Positions 7,612 through 18,771 of a DNA stretch of 64,000 nt are shown here, piece by piece. The stretch is from an uncultured Alphaproteobacteria bacterium. Its GTDB lineage: Bacteria; Pseudomonadota; Alphaproteobacteria; Micropepsales; Micropepsaceae. Position numbers and translations under genes: made by a program. The notes beneath the pieces are model-generated. The model did no database searches. It was not told where the DNA came from and saw only the letters and a list, made by a program, of their open reading frames with translations. Where the stretch lies: assembly GCA_903897605.1 (NCBI GenBank), contig CAIUCH010000015.1:1-64000 (forward strand), given 5' to 3'. The number at the start of each line of letters is the position of its first letter. Position 1 is the stretch's first letter.

Positions 7612-8938
7612 TGGTCACGCTCCCATCCGGTGAAATCTTCCAGCTCTGAATGCCGTTGTAATGATAGGTCGGCCCAACGCCTTCGGTCCGGGTGAGGAAG
7701 GATTTGGTGGGCTGGACATAACCGGTCTGGTCAGTGGCGCGGCTTTCGATGACGGCTTCGCTGCCGTCCCAGGTCCAGGGAAAGCGGAAACGAACATGCG
7801 CCTTGGGCAACACCGGCTCTTGCAACGAGGCGAGATTCCAACTCTTGCCGCCATCAGTGGTGATCTCCACCCGTTCGATCGGCGCGCGGCCCGACCAGGC
7901 CAGGCCGGAGATTTCATAGAAACCTTTCCCTGGCAGGCGCATGTCGCCGGACGGAAAAGTGATCAGTGACTTGGCCTCCATCACCCAGGTGAACTGGCGC
8001 GCCTTGCCGGTCAGCGTAATGAGATCGGAATATTTCGAAGTCTCTTCGCGGGTCATGAAAGGCTTATCGCCGATCTTCAGACGCCTGAGCCATTTGATGT
8101 TGATGTTGCCTTCCCAACCGGGAAGGATCAGCCGCATCGGATAGCCATTCTCGGGCCGGACCGCCTCGCCATTCTGGGCATAGGCGACGAAGGCATCATC
8201 CATGATCTTGTCGATGGGCACGCTGCGCGACAGCATCGCGCCGTCCGCGCCTTCGGCCAGCACCCAGGCGGCGCCATCCTTGACGCCGACTTGCGCCATC
8301 AAGGTGGAAAGGCGCACGCCCGTCCATTCCGATGTGCTGGTCAAGCCATGGGCTTCCTGCGCCGTCTTCTGGCTGGCGCTGCGCGAAGCGGCGTTGGAAT
8401 TGCCCGAGCATTCGATGAAGATGGTGCGGGAGATCGAGGGAAAGCGTTTCAGATCCTCCACCGAATATTTCATCGGCCGGTCCACCATGCCATGGATGAT
8501 CAACCGGTGGTCGCGTGGATCGATGGCGGGAATGCCATTGTGATGGCGCTCGAAATGAAGACCGCTGGGAGTGATGATGCCCACGCCGGCCTGCAGCGGC
8601 GTCAGGCTGGAGGTGCCACCGATCGTGGCCAGCCGCATCACTTTTTCAAACGGTGCGCGTTCGCCGTAATCGCTTTTGGCGAGCCGGCCGGGCACGCTCC
8701 AGGACGGATCGAGCGCGCCAGAAGCAGCCGAAGACGCTTCAGCGGCCAGGGCGGCGCGGGCGGGAAGGATGGCCGCCGCCGCGGTGAGCAGGCTTCCGTT
8801 GCGCAGGAATTGGCGGCGGCTGGCGCGGGGAAACATGCCCTCCTTGCAGGCGCAGTCCTCTTGCGCTGGCGGCGCGAAATCCAACTCCGTCGCCGGCTCG
8901 CCGATTTGCGGCTCGCCAGTCACCTGCGATCGATCCAT
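7595..8938 (-). CDS. soxC: Sulfite dehydrogenase molybdopterin subunit (SoxC-like)
   Basis: The N-terminus carries a Tat signal with twin arginines (SRRQFLRNGSLLTAAAAIL), fitting export of a folded molybdenum enzyme. The sulfite-oxidase fold shows the cofactor cysteine in IFIECSGNS near the middle and a C-terminal dimerisation domain (VEITTDGGKSW, FRFPWTWDG). About 447 residues is normal for SoxC. I chose the ATG of MDRSQVTG because GGGAG lies about eight bases upstream; the track starts eight codons earlier at a TTG. No other sox genes (soxXYZAB) are in view, so it probably works as a stand-alone sulfite or related sulfur-compound dehydrogenase rather than in a full Sox system. Confidence 0.85.
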   Translation of the reverse strand: MDRSQVTGEPQIGEPATELDFAPPAQEDCACKEGMFPRASRRQFLRNGSLLTAAAAILPARAALAAEASSAASGALDPSWSVPGRLAKSDYGERAPFEKVMRLATIGGTSSLTPLQAGVGIITPSGLHFERHHNGIPAIDPRDHRLIIHGMVDRPMKYSVEDLKRFPSISRTIFIECSGNSNAASRSASQKTAQEAHGLTSTSEWTGVRLSTLMAQVGVKDGAAWVLAEGADGAMLSRSVPIDKIMDDAFVAYAQNGEAVRPENGYPMRLILPGWEGNINIKWLRRLKIGDKPFMTREETSKYSDLITLTGKARQFTWVMEAKSLITFPSGDMRLPGKGFYEISGLAWSGRAPIERVEITTDGGKSWNLASLQEPVLPKAHVRFRFPWTWDGSEAVIESRATDQTGYVQPTKSFLTRTEGVGPTYHYNGIQSWKISPDGSVTNVLNG

Positions 8939-9158
8939 TTTCATCTCCCTCTTATCGGGCAAAATCGCGGTGATTGCCCGCCGGCCCGAGCCAGAGATCG
9001 CGCGAGATCACCGCCCGTCCCCGATTGCCGCGATGGTGCCCGAAGTCGCTGTTTCCGCACAGTCATTTTTCCGGCCAGCCCAGGCCCGATTGAATTGTCC
9101 GCACCGCATTTGCCCATGCTAGCGTCCGGGGCGGATCACCCCGCAAACCGAGGCGGAA

Positions 9159-10184
9159 TTGCAGCAAAACCGGGCATCTGCGAGCGGACAGAAGGGCGAA
9201 TCGGTCAAGCCGGCCGGGCCGCTCATGGCCGTGCTCGACCTGGGCACCAACAATTGCCGTCTGCTGATCGCGCGGCCACAGCCGCCCGACAGTTTCGGGG
9301 TGGTGGATTCCTTTTCGCGCATCGTGCGCCTGGGGGAAGGGGTGGGGGAGACCGGACGGCTTTCCGACGCCGCCATCGACCGCACCTTGGCGGCCTTGGA
9401 CATCTGCGCCCAGCGCATCGCCCATCATCGCGTCCGCCATGTCCGGGCCATTGCCACCCAGGCGGCGCGGCAGGCGTCCAATACGGAAAAACTGATCGCC
9501 CGCGCCCTTGACGAGACCGGGATCGCCCTCTCGGTGATCTCGCCGGAGGAGGAAGCGGATCTGGCGGCTCTGGGTTGTGCGCCGCTGGTCGGACGCAAAT
9601 ACCGGGGTGGGTTGATCTTCGATATCGGCGGCGGTTCGACCGAAATCGTCTGGCTGCACAAGGGCGAACGCGGATTGGAAAGACGCTTTGCTGCCTCGCT
9701 GCCGGTGGGTGTGGTCAATCTGGCGGAGACGTATGGCGATGTCGCGCGCGGCCGTGCCGGTTTTGAAACCATGCAAAGGGCGGTGCAGGCGCGCTTCGCG
9801 CCCTTGGCGGACCAAACCCGGGCCTTCGACCCGGCTTGCGAGCATCTGCTGGGCACCTCCGGCACCGTGACCACTTTGGCCGCCATCGCGCTCCAATTGC
9901 CGCGCTACAACCGCAGCAGGGTCGATGCCAGCTGGCACCAGACCAGCCAGCTTCTGTCGGTGGTGGAGCGGATTTCACGTCTCGACCAGCAGGCGCTGGC
10001 GAAGATTGGCGCCATCGGGCCGGAACGCGCCGATCTGATGTTGGCCGGCTCCGCCATTTTTGCGGCCATCTGCGCGCTTTGGCCCAGTCCCATGTTGCGG
10101 GTGGCGGATCGCGGTCTGCGTGAAGGCATGCTGCGCCAGATGCGTGACGAAATCCAGGCGCCGCGGCGAAAGGCTTCGGCATGA
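9159..10184 (+). CDS. ppx: Exopolyphosphatase / pppGpp phosphohydrolase (Ppx/GppA family)
   Basis: The ASKHA ATPase-fold motifs are present: VLDLGTNNCRLL near residue 25 (phosphate 1) and FDIGGGSTEIVW near residue 155 (phosphate 2), followed by LGTSGTVTTLAA. At 341 residues it is the short form lacking the C-terminal HD domain. It hydrolyses inorganic polyphosphate or pppGpp in the cytosol. The start is a TTG with GAGGCGG close upstream; no better start precedes LMAVLDLG except an internal ATG at 9225. It overlaps rlmE by 4 bases, an arrangement frequent in alphaproteobacteria. Confidence 0.88.
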   Translation: MQQNRASASGQKGESVKPAGPLMAVLDLGTNNCRLLIARPQPPDSFGVVDSFSRIVRLGEGVGETGRLSDAAIDRTLAALDICAQRIAHHRVRHVRAIATQAARQASNTEKLIARALDETGIALSVISPEEEADLAALGCAPLVGRKYRGGLIFDIGGGSTEIVWLHKGERGLERRFAASLPVGVVNLAETYGDVARGRAGFETMQRAVQARFAPLADQTRAFDPACEHLLGTSGTVTTLAAIALQLPRYNRSRVDASWHQTSQLLSVVERISRLDQQALAKIGAIGPERADLMLAGSAIFAAICALWPSPMLRVADRGLREGMLRQMRDEIQAPRRKASA

Positions 10185-10858
10185 AGGGGCCCGCGGGATC
10201 GGGGCGCGGTGAAGTGCGCGTCAAGGTGAAGAAGACGCGCGGTCTCAAGCCTTCGTCACGCGAATGGCTGGCGCGCCAGCTCAACGATCCTTATGTCCAG
10301 GCCGCCAAGGCGAAAGGCTATCGCAGCCGCGCGGCCTTCAAGCTTCTCGACCTGGACGCCAAATTCCATTTCCTGAAAAAAGGCGCACGGGTGCTGGATC
10401 TGGGCGCGGCGCCGGGCGGCTGGAGCCAGGTCGCCGCGGCGCGTGGCGCCAGTGTGGTCGCCGCCGATGTGCTCGAGATGGAGGAGATCCCCGGCGTTAC
10501 CTTTTTCCAGGCCGATCTCACCGACGCAGGAGTGCCCGCGATGCTGAAAAAAGCACTGGGCAGTCCCGCTGATTTGGTGCTGACCGACATGGCGGCGCCC
10601 ACCACCGGGCATCGCGCCACCGATCATTTGCGCACCACCGCCCTGGTCGAGATCGCGCTGGAGGTGGCGGAAGATTGCTTGCGCCCCGGTGGGGCTTTCG
10701 TCGGCAAAGTGTTTCAGGGCGGCGCCACCAATCAATTGCTGGCACGGATCAAGAAATCCTTCCGCGAAGTGAAGCATGTGAAGCCGCCCTCCAGCCGCGC
10801 GGATTCCGTCGAGCTTTATCTCGTGGCGCTTGGCTACAAGAAAACCTCCGGTGACTGA
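10181..10858 (+). CDS. rlmE: 23S rRNA (uridine-2'-O)-methyltransferase RlmE (FtsJ/RrmJ)
   Basis: The SAM site is LDLGAAPGGWSQ near residue 75. The K-D-K-E catalytic set is visible: the first Lys in AAFKLLDL, Asp in VLTDMAAP, Lys in FVGKVFQGG and Glu in SVELYLVA. It methylates the A-loop uridine (U2552 in E. coli) of 23S rRNA during late 50S assembly. The 225 residues include a basic N-terminal extension typical of alphaproteobacteria. The ATG overlaps the ppx stop (ATGA). An intrinsic terminator follows at once. Confidence 0.95.
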   Translation: MKGPAGSGRGEVRVKVKKTRGLKPSSREWLARQLNDPYVQAAKAKGYRSRAAFKLLDLDAKFHFLKKGARVLDLGAAPGGWSQVAAARGASVVAADVLEMEEIPGVTFFQADLTDAGVPAMLKKALGSPADLVLTDMAAPTTGHRATDHLRTTALVEIALEVAEDCLRPGGAFVGKVFQGGATNQLLARIKKSFREVKHVKPPSSRADSVELYLVALGYKKTSGD

Positions 10859-10874
10859 TCGCCGGAGGTTTTTT
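10841..10874 (+). terminator. Rho-independent terminator after rlmE
   Basis: The stem AAAACCTCCGG pairs perfectly with CCGGAGGTTTT around a 10-base loop and is followed by further T residues. The rlmE stop codon lies in the loop. Because the 5' arm starts with A residues, it may also act weakly for the converging DUF992 gene on the other strand. Confidence 0.85.
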
Positions 10875-10914
10875 GTTTCACACGCGACCCGGCAATTGGC
10901 CGGAGGCGTCTTGG

Positions 10915-13095
<2,181 letters not shown>

Positions 13096-13112
13096 GGCGC
13101 GGATTTGAAAAA

Positions 13113-14285
13113 TTGACCCCCGCCGCCCGCATTCAGGCTGCGATCGACATTCTCAGCGCCGACAGCGCCCAGCCGATCGACCGCTATTTAAAGGCCTGGT
13201 TTCGCGATCATCGCTTCGCCGGTTCCAAGGATCGCCGCGCCATCACCGAGCGGGTTTATGCGATCCTGCGCCGGCACGCGCATCTTGCCCATCGCATGGG
13301 GACGGATGAGCCGCGGGCGCTGGCGATCGCATCCCTGCTGGCAGAAGGCGAGAATCCCGAGACGGTTTTTTCCGGCGGTTATGGACCGGCACCCTTGACG
13401 CAGAGCGAGCGCGCCGCGATTGCCGCGACGCCGGCATCCGAACCTTCCTGGGTGGCGGGCGAATATCCGAAATGGCTGGAAGCGGAATTGATCCGCGCGT
13501 TCGGTGCGCGCCTGCCCGAAGAGATGAAAGCTTTCCAGGACCGTGCGCCGGTCGACTTGCGCGTCAACACGCTGAAGGCGAAGCGCGATGAGGTGCTGGC
13601 GGCGCTGCGTGCGGATGGGTTCGAATGCGTCCCGCTTGATGATCTTCTCGATGCGATCCGCTGCAGTCCGGGCGCGGCATTGACCGCGCATCCGCTCTAT
13701 GAATCCGGCGCCTTCGAGATTCAGGATGCATCGGCCCAAAAAGCGGTTGGGCTGTGTGAAGCAAAACCCGGCATGCGGGTGTTGGACCTGGCAGCCGGAG
13801 CGGGGGGCAAATCGCTGGCGCTGGCGGCGGCGATGCGGAACCAGGGCGAGATCGTTGCCAGCGACATTCGCGGCGCCGCCTTGTTCGAGCTGGAGCGCCG
13901 CGCCGTTCGGGCCGGGATCACCATTATCCGCACTTGTATATTGGGTGCGCTTCCGGCGGGGCCGTTCGATCTGGTGCTGCTGGATGCGCCTTGCGGCGGC
14001 TCGGGCACCTGGCGGCGGCAACCGGAGTTGAAATGGCGCCTGACCCCGGAGCAGCTGGCGCAAAGGACCGCCTTGCAGGACACGCTTCTGGCCCAGGCCG
14101 CCTCGGTCGCGGCCAGCCGGCTGGTCTACGCCACCTGTTCGGTGCTGCCTTGCGAAAACCAGGACCGAATCCAGGCATTCCTGGCCGCAAACCCGGCTTT
14201 TGGCCGTGTCCGGCCGGATTTTCACGCGTCACCCGCGTCTGGCGGCGGCGACGGGTTTTACGCGGCGGTCCTGGCCCATGGCTGA
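13113..14285 (+). CDS. rsmB: RsmB/NOP family RNA m5C methyltransferase
   Basis: The product has an N-terminal NusB-like helical domain (PIDRYLKAWFRDHRFAGSKDR) and a C-terminal SAM domain: motif I VLDLAAGAGGKSLAL, motif IV DAPCGGSGTWRR, and the catalytic cysteine in YATCSVLPCENQ. It is expected to methylate a cytosine of 16S rRNA (C967 in E. coli), although related Nop2-type enzymes act on other sites. It is about 390 residues. The start is a TTG; no ATG lies near the conserved N-terminus and the ribosome binding site is weak. It follows guaB by 17 bp and likely shares its transcript. Confidence 0.85.
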   Translation: MTPAARIQAAIDILSADSAQPIDRYLKAWFRDHRFAGSKDRRAITERVYAILRRHAHLAHRMGTDEPRALAIASLLAEGENPETVFSGGYGPAPLTQSERAAIAATPASEPSWVAGEYPKWLEAELIRAFGARLPEEMKAFQDRAPVDLRVNTLKAKRDEVLAALRADGFECVPLDDLLDAIRCSPGAALTAHPLYESGAFEIQDASAQKAVGLCEAKPGMRVLDLAAGAGGKSLALAAAMRNQGEIVASDIRGAALFELERRAVRAGITIIRTCILGALPAGPFDLVLLDAPCGGSGTWRRQPELKWRLTPEQLAQRTALQDTLLAQAASVAASRLVYATCSVLPCENQDRIQAFLAANPAFGRVRPDFHASPASGGGDGFYAAVLAHG

Positions 14286-14323
14286 TGTTTATTGGACGCA
14301 TAGCTGGCGGCGGCGGTTTTGAC

Positions 14324-14335
14324 TAAAGTCCGGCC
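14324..14335 (+). promoter_or_regulatory. Possible -10 element giving a leaderless mRNA
   Basis: TAAAGT fits the TAnnnT pattern and is followed by exactly six bases (CCGGCC) and then ATG. There is no ribosome-binding sequence before this ATG. The same layout occurs before radA and cvpA. No convincing -35 element is seen, so this is tentative. Confidence 0.3.
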
Positions 14336-14746
14336 ATGACCCGCCCCCAAGATTCCCTGATTTTGGCGTTTGTCCTGCTGGCGACTCCGGCCTTGGCCGC
14401 CAAGCCACACGCCACCGCAAAAACTCCGGCGCCGGTCGCGGCGCCAGTGTCGGCCGATCCGGCGGGCGATCTGATCGACCAGGCGCAAGCAGCACAGGGC
14501 AGGGGCGAAAAGGAACTGGCATTGCGGCTGGGCCAGGCCGCCATCGTCGCCGATCCGGCCCGGACCGCTGCCTATGACATGGTGGGCGATCTCTACGCCG
14601 CCGATGGCAGCACCGATTACGCCCGCTTCTATTATAACAAAGCGCTGGCGATCGATCCCATCGACGCCAATGCAACCAAGGCCATCGCGGCCCTGGACCA
14701 TCCCGACGGCCAGCGTGCCGCGAAGGCAGATACGTCCAGCAAATGA
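14336..14746 (+). CDS. Small secreted TPR-like protein upstream of guaA
   Basis: A signal peptide ([15 protein letters not shown]) is followed by a low-complexity Ala/Pro/Lys segment and then about 80 residues with two TPR-like helical pairs ([37 protein letters not shown]). Only about 115 residues would remain after cleavage. It is unexpected between rsmB and guaA: the stop overlaps the guaA start (ATGA), so guaA translation may depend on it. Function is unknown; periplasmic partner binding is an inference from the repeats. Confidence 0.75.
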   Translation: MTRPQDSLILAFVLLATPALAAKPHATAKTPAPVAAPVSADPAGDLIDQAQAAQGRGEKELALRLGQAAIVADPARTAAYDMVGDLYAADGSTDYARFYYNKALAIDPIDANATKAIAALDHPDGQRAAKADTSSK

Positions 14747-16278
14747 CGGTTCTGGTCCTCGATTTCGGCAGCCAAGTCACCCAACTCATCGCTCGGCGCG
14801 TGCGCGAAGCGGGCGTCTATTGCGAGATCGTTCCCTACAACAAGGCGGACGAAGCGCTGGCGAAAAAGCCGCGCGCCATCATCCTATCGGGTGGTCCCGC
14901 CAGCGTCACCGAATCCGACACGCCACGCGCGCCGCAGGCGGTGTTTGAGATGGGCGTGCCGGTCCTTGGCATTTGTTATGGCGAAATGACCATGGTGGCC
15001 CAGCTGGGTGGCCGGGTTGAAGCCGGACATGCCCGTGAATTCGGCCGCGCCGACATTCATGTCCAGCGCCCTTCGCGCCTGCTCGAAGGGCTGGCGGAAA
15101 GCGGCAGTGAGCCGGTGTGGATGAGCCATGGCGACAAGATCGTGGCGATCCCGGATGGCTTCTCGGTGGTGGCGACCAGCCAGGGATCGCCCTATGCCGC
15201 GATTGCCGACGAGAGGCGCCGTTTCTATGGCGTGCAATTTCATCCCGAAGTCGCGCATACGCCGCGCGGTGTCACCATCCTGGCCAATTTCGTGCGCAAC
15301 ATCGCCGGCATCGAACCGGAATGGAACATGCATGCCTTCCGCGCCGCCATGGTCGAGCGCATCCGCAAGCAGGTCGGCAAGGCGAAAGTCATTTGCGGCT
15401 TGTCGGGCGGCGTCGATTCTTCCGTCGCCGCGGTACTGATCCATGAAGCGATCGGCGACCAGCTCACCTGCATTTTCGTCGATACCGGGTTGATGCGGAC
15501 GGGCGAAGCGGACGAGGTGGTGAACCTGTTCCGCGATCACTACAATATTCCCCTGATCCATGCCGAAGCCGCCGATATGTTCCTGGGAAGGCTCAAGGGC
15601 GTCAGCGATCCGGAACAGAAGCGCAAGATCATCGGCGCCGCCTTCATCGATGTGTTCGACCGGGAAAGCCAGAAAGTCGGCGGGGCGGAATTCCTCGCCC
15701 AGGGCACGCTCTATCCCGACGTAATCGAAAGCATCTCCGCCACCGGCGGGCCGTCGGTCACCATCAAATCGCATCACAATGTCGGCGGCCTGCCGGCCTA
15801 TATGAAGATGAAGTTGGTCGAACCTCTGCGCGAGCTCTTCAAGGATGAAGTCCGCGTGCTGGGCCGCGAGCTCGGCCTGCCGCCGGCCTTTGTCGGCCGC
15901 CATCCGTTCCCTGGACCGGGCCTTGCCATCCGCATTCCCGGCGAGATCACGCCGGAGAAGCTCGAGATATTGCGCCAGGCCGATGTGGTCTATCTCGATG
16001 AAATCCGCAAAGCCGGGCTTTACGACCAGATCTGGCAGGCTTTCGCGGTGCTGTTGCCGGTGCGCACGGTGGGCGTGATGGGCGATGGCCGCACCTACGA
16101 TCATGTCTGCGCGCTGCGCGCGGTGACCTCTTCCGACGGCATGACGGCGGACTATTATCCCTTCGAGCACCGCTTCCTGGGCCGCGTGTCGACGCGCATC
16201 GTCAATGAAGTGAAGGGCATCAACCGCGTCGTCTATGACGTCACATCCAAGCCGCCCGGCACGATTGAGTGGGAGTGA
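14743..16278 (+). CDS. guaA: GMP synthase (glutamine-hydrolysing)
   Basis: Full length at 511 residues. The class I glutamine amidotransferase domain has its nucleophile in LGICYGEM and the catalytic His/Glu in QFHPEVAHT. The ATP-pyrophosphatase domain shows the P-loop [12 protein letters not shown], and the C-terminal dimerisation domain ends in [10 protein letters not shown], the canonical terminus. It converts XMP to GMP in the cytosol, completing the pathway begun by GuaB. The start overlaps the preceding small gene by four bases. Confidence 0.97.
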   Translation: MTVLVLDFGSQVTQLIARRVREAGVYCEIVPYNKADEALAKKPRAIILSGGPASVTESDTPRAPQAVFEMGVPVLGICYGEMTMVAQLGGRVEAGHAREFGRADIHVQRPSRLLEGLAESGSEPVWMSHGDKIVAIPDGFSVVATSQGSPYAAIADERRRFYGVQFHPEVAHTPRGVTILANFVRNIAGIEPEWNMHAFRAAMVERIRKQVGKAKVICGLSGGVDSSVAAVLIHEAIGDQLTCIFVDTGLMRTGEADEVVNLFRDHYNIPLIHAEAADMFLGRLKGVSDPEQKRKIIGAAFIDVFDRESQKVGGAEFLAQGTLYPDVIESISATGGPSVTIKSHHNVGGLPAYMKMKLVEPLRELFKDEVRVLGRELGLPPAFVGRHPFPGPGLAIRIPGEITPEKLEILRQADVVYLDEIRKAGLYDQIWQAFAVLLPVRTVGVMGDGRTYDHVCALRAVTSSDGMTADYYPFEHRFLGRVSTRIVNEVKGINRVVYDVTSKPPGTIEWE

Positions 16279-16283
16279 GCTGC

Positions 16284-16412
16284 GACCGGCCGAAGCCGGT
16301 CAAATCGATCCTGCGGATCGATTTGAGCAGCGAACGCGCCGAGCTAAAGCGAGGCGCGAGCTTGGCCAAGCGGCGATGAAGACACCGGCCCTGCGCCGAG
16401 CTAAAACGAGAC
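16284..16412. repeat. REP-like palindromic cluster after guaA
   Basis: Directly after guaA lie two perfect hairpins: GACCGGC-CGAA-GCCGGTC (16284-16301) and AAATCGATC-CTGCG-GATCGATTT (16302-16324). They are followed by two near-copies of GCGCCGAGCTAAA(G/A)CGAG(G/A)CGC. A related sequence (GATTTGGGCATCGAACGCGC, then CGAACTCAAGCGAGACGC) recurs near 20840. The hairpins could terminate guaA transcription, but the recurring units suggest a dispersed REP-type element. The remaining intergenic sequence up to the LysR remnant shows no gene. Confidence 0.55.
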
Positions 16413-16439
16413 GCAATCGGCGGCGTGCCAACAAGGCCG

Positions 16440-16943
16440 TCACACCGTCAACTCTGGCTTTCCTGCGAGCCTCAAGCGGTCTCTCAGACGGACGGCAGCG
16501 AAATCCAGAAAACTGCGCATCTTGAGGGGCATTCGCCCTCGGCTGGCGTGAATGAGATGGATCGGGAGTGGATCGGGCTCGGTTTCCGGCAAAAGCACAA
16601 TCAGTTCTCCGCGTTCGATCGCTGGCGCCGCCTGATAGTGAAGCAGGCGCGTGACGCCGACGCCGGCGACCGCCGCATCTATCGCGGCCGAAGCGGTCGA
16701 GACCGACAGGCGCGGACGAATGGGCACATCGATGCCGCGGAGCGCCCAACTTGCGGGGGACGGCATCATGTCGAAGCTCACGCAGGGCAGGGACGACAGA
16801 TCCCCTGGTGTTTTCGGTTTGCCGTGCCTTGCTAGCAACGCGGGACTCGCGCAGATCACCATCCGCATCTCACCGACCCGTGTCGCCACCACCGTTGCGC
16901 TGTCGTCGAGCGCGCCGCCAAGATGACCGAAGCGCGCGGGCAT
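16440..16943 (-). pseudogene. LysR-family regulator remnant (effector-binding domain only)
   Basis: The 167 residues match the second half of a LysR substrate-binding domain: RFGHLGGALDDSATVVATRV, then VICASPALLARHG, and the late segment AAVAGVGVTRLLHYQAAPAI. The N-terminal helix-turn-helix and the first part of the effector domain are missing. Homology starts abruptly within a few bases of where the carboxymuconolactone decarboxylase remnant starts on the opposite strand, so a deletion probably removed both 5' ends and the shared promoter. The listed ATG lies at the junction and need not be a real start. It cannot bind DNA as a normal LysR protein. Confidence 0.75.
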
Positions 16944-17108
16944 GTCAGCGATGGCGACATCGCGGCGGTGCGTGTCGCCGGCTATACCGACGCACAGATC
17001 GTCGAGATCGTCGCGATCGTTGCCGAAAATGTCTTCACCAATTTCCTGAACGAAGTCGCGCTGACCGACATCGATTTCCCAGCCGTGAACGCTCGCGAGG
17101 CAGCCTGA
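16923..17108 (+). pseudogene. Carboxymuconolactone decarboxylase / AhpD-like gene remnant (C-terminal end)
   Basis: The 61 residues (ARGHVSDGDIAAVRVAGYTD, then QIVEIVAIVAENVFTNFLNE) match the C-terminal half of CMD-family peroxidase-like proteins. The active-site CxxC half is absent. The fragment abuts the LysR remnant on the other strand. It lies 59 bp upstream of the PNPOx-like gene, and the three genes CMD, PNPOx-like and DUF1348 probably once formed an operon controlled by the divergent LysR gene. Confidence 0.75.
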
Positions 17109-17167
17109 CCGGCGCGGGCTGGAGCTTCGTCCCGCTCCGGCCCGCCTGCTTCTCCAGGAGACAGATC

Positions 17168-17794
17168 ATGTCCTATGGTTTTCTTGATATCGCCGTCACG
17201 CCGAGTGTCCGGGCCGCGCAGACGGCAATGGGCAGCGACAAAGTGTGGATCGACTTCAAGGGCTACCGCGAGTTCGATCGCTTCACCGAGAACGAAGTCG
17301 CCTTCATCGCCGAACGTGACAGCTTCTACATGGCGAGCGTCTCGCAAACCGGCTGGCCTTATGTCCAGCATCGCGGCGGGCAGAAGGGCTTCCTCAAGCT
17401 CGTCGACGACAGGACGCTCGTATTCGCCGACTATCGCGGCAATCGGCAATATCTGAGTGTCGGCAATCTTGCCGCCGATGACCGGGTCGCGCTGATCTTG
17501 ATGGACTATGCCGGACGCTCGCGTCTCAAGATCTTGGCGCATGTCGATATCGTCGCGCTCGATGCCGATCCGGCGCTTGCCGAATTCGTCGCGATGAAGG
17601 GCCGCAAGGTGGTTCCCGAGCGGACCATGCTGCTGCATCTGGAGACGTTCGACTGGAACTGCGCGCAACACATTATCCCACGCTTTACCGAGGCCGAAAT
17701 CGCTACGGCAGTTGCGCCGCTCAAGCAGCGCCTTGTCACACTCGAAACCGAGAACGATCTTTTGCGGGCTCGGCTCGCTACCCACGGAGAATGA
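17168..17794 (+). CDS. Pyridoxamine 5'-phosphate oxidase-family FMN-binding protein
   Basis: The product of 208 residues begins [20 protein letters not shown] and has a split-barrel flavin fold. Typical segments are [37 protein letters not shown] and a C-terminal coiled helix. Proteins of this subgroup bind FMN or F420 and act as oxidoreductases of unknown substrate. I start at the ATG preceded by AGGAGACAG; the long track ORF begins far upstream inside the CMD/LysR remnants and is wrong. It overlaps the DUF1348 gene by 4 bases. Its original promoter may have been lost with the upstream deletion. Confidence 0.85.
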   Translation: MSYGFLDIAVTPSVRAAQTAMGSDKVWIDFKGYREFDRFTENEVAFIAERDSFYMASVSQTGWPYVQHRGGQKGFLKLVDDRTLVFADYRGNRQYLSVGNLAADDRVALILMDYAGRSRLKILAHVDIVALDADPALAEFVAMKGRKVVPERTMLLHLETFDWNCAQHIIPRFTEAEIATAVAPLKQRLVTLETENDLLRARLATHGE

Positions 17795-18267
17795 TGATGG
17801 ACACCGAACGCCCGCCGCTGCCGCCCTTCACGATGGAAGGCGCGCTTCAGAAGGTCCGCCTTGCCGAGGATGGCTGGAACAGCCGCGATCCCGAACGCGT
17901 CTCGCTGGCTTACACGCCCGATTCTCACTGGCGCAATCGCGCCGAGTTCATCGAAGGCCGCACCGCCATTCAGGCATTCCTGACACGCAAATGGCAGTGC
18001 GAGCATGAGTATCGCCTGATCAAGGAACTGTGGGGCTATCGCGAGAACCGCATGGCGGTGCGCTTCGCTTACGAATGGCATGACGATGTCGGCCACTGGT
18101 TCCGATCCTACGGCAACGAGCTGTGGGAGTTCGACGAACGCGGCCTGATGCGCCGTCGCGTCGCCAGCATCAACGACGCGCCGATCGCGTTAGCTGAGCG
18201 GAAGTATCACTGGCCGCTCGGCCGACGCCCCGACGATCACCCCGGATTGAGCGTTTTCGGCTTCTGA
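17791..18267 (+). CDS. DUF1348 (NTF2-like) protein
   Basis: The 158-residue protein has the SnoaL/NTF2-like layout of DUF1348: [49 protein letters not shown] and a conserved tail ([17 protein letters not shown]). Members are small cytosolic proteins of unknown activity, often next to PNPOx-like and CMD genes. Start ATGATGATG overlaps the stop of the preceding gene, so an operon is certain in layout. Confidence 0.88.
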   Translation: MMMDTERPPLPPFTMEGALQKVRLAEDGWNSRDPERVSLAYTPDSHWRNRAEFIEGRTAIQAFLTRKWQCEHEYRLIKELWGYRENRMAVRFAYEWHDDVGHWFRSYGNELWEFDERGLMRRRVASINDAPIALAERKYHWPLGRRPDDHPGLSVFGF

Positions 18268-18459
18268 CTTGCGATCTGTCGGTCAGCCGTCTCCCCCGCT
18301 TTGCTCGGTCGCGCGAGCCAAGGCCGGGCGCAATTTTGGCTCACGCGCTGACGGAACGCTAGACCGGTGCCTCGGCTATCAACTTTTCCACGATCAGGGC
18401 GCAAAGCCCGCCGATCCCGCAGACCATGCGCGCGAACGGCAACGGGGCGCACCCGGCGC

Positions 18460-18609
18460 GGATTTTCCGTCGACGATATCGCCGATATCATCTGGAGCCT
18501 GAATTCGCCGGAATTCTATCTTCTGCTGGTCGAGCAGCGCGGCTGGTCGCCGGAGACTTTCGAGCAATGGCTTTCGGATGCATGGATACGGCTGCTGCTG
18601 GAACCTTAA
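18460..18609 (+). pseudogene. TetR-family regulator remnant (C-terminal ~49 codons)
   Basis: The residues SVDDIADIIWSLNSPEFYLL followed by VEQRGWSPETFEQWLSDAWI resemble the last helices of a TetR ligand-binding domain. The DNA-binding domain is absent, and the frame upstream (18367-18459) has no recognisable homology. It is probably debris from the same decayed neighbourhood as the LysR and CMD remnants. The sequence between the DUF1348 gene and this fragment shows no credible gene. Confidence 0.6.
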
Positions 18610-18771
18610 ATACGGGACTGTCCGAAGGTGGGGGACAACGGCCTTCTTCCAGATGAGCGCGCATTATTGCAATGCACTTCAAGCGCCCTGTTTCGGACTG
18701 AAACAATGGTTGCATCTAATCCGACCCATTGCAATAACAGAACGCAGGCCGCGACGGACTAAGTTCGATGG

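Noticed and set aside
7661-9511. Plus-strand ORFs opposite the sulfite dehydrogenase genes
   Set aside because: Antisense shadows; the minus-strand genes have Tat signal, cofactor Cys and heme motif.
14884-16170. 428-codon minus-strand ORF opposite guaA
   Set aside because: Antisense shadow of guaA; no independent support.
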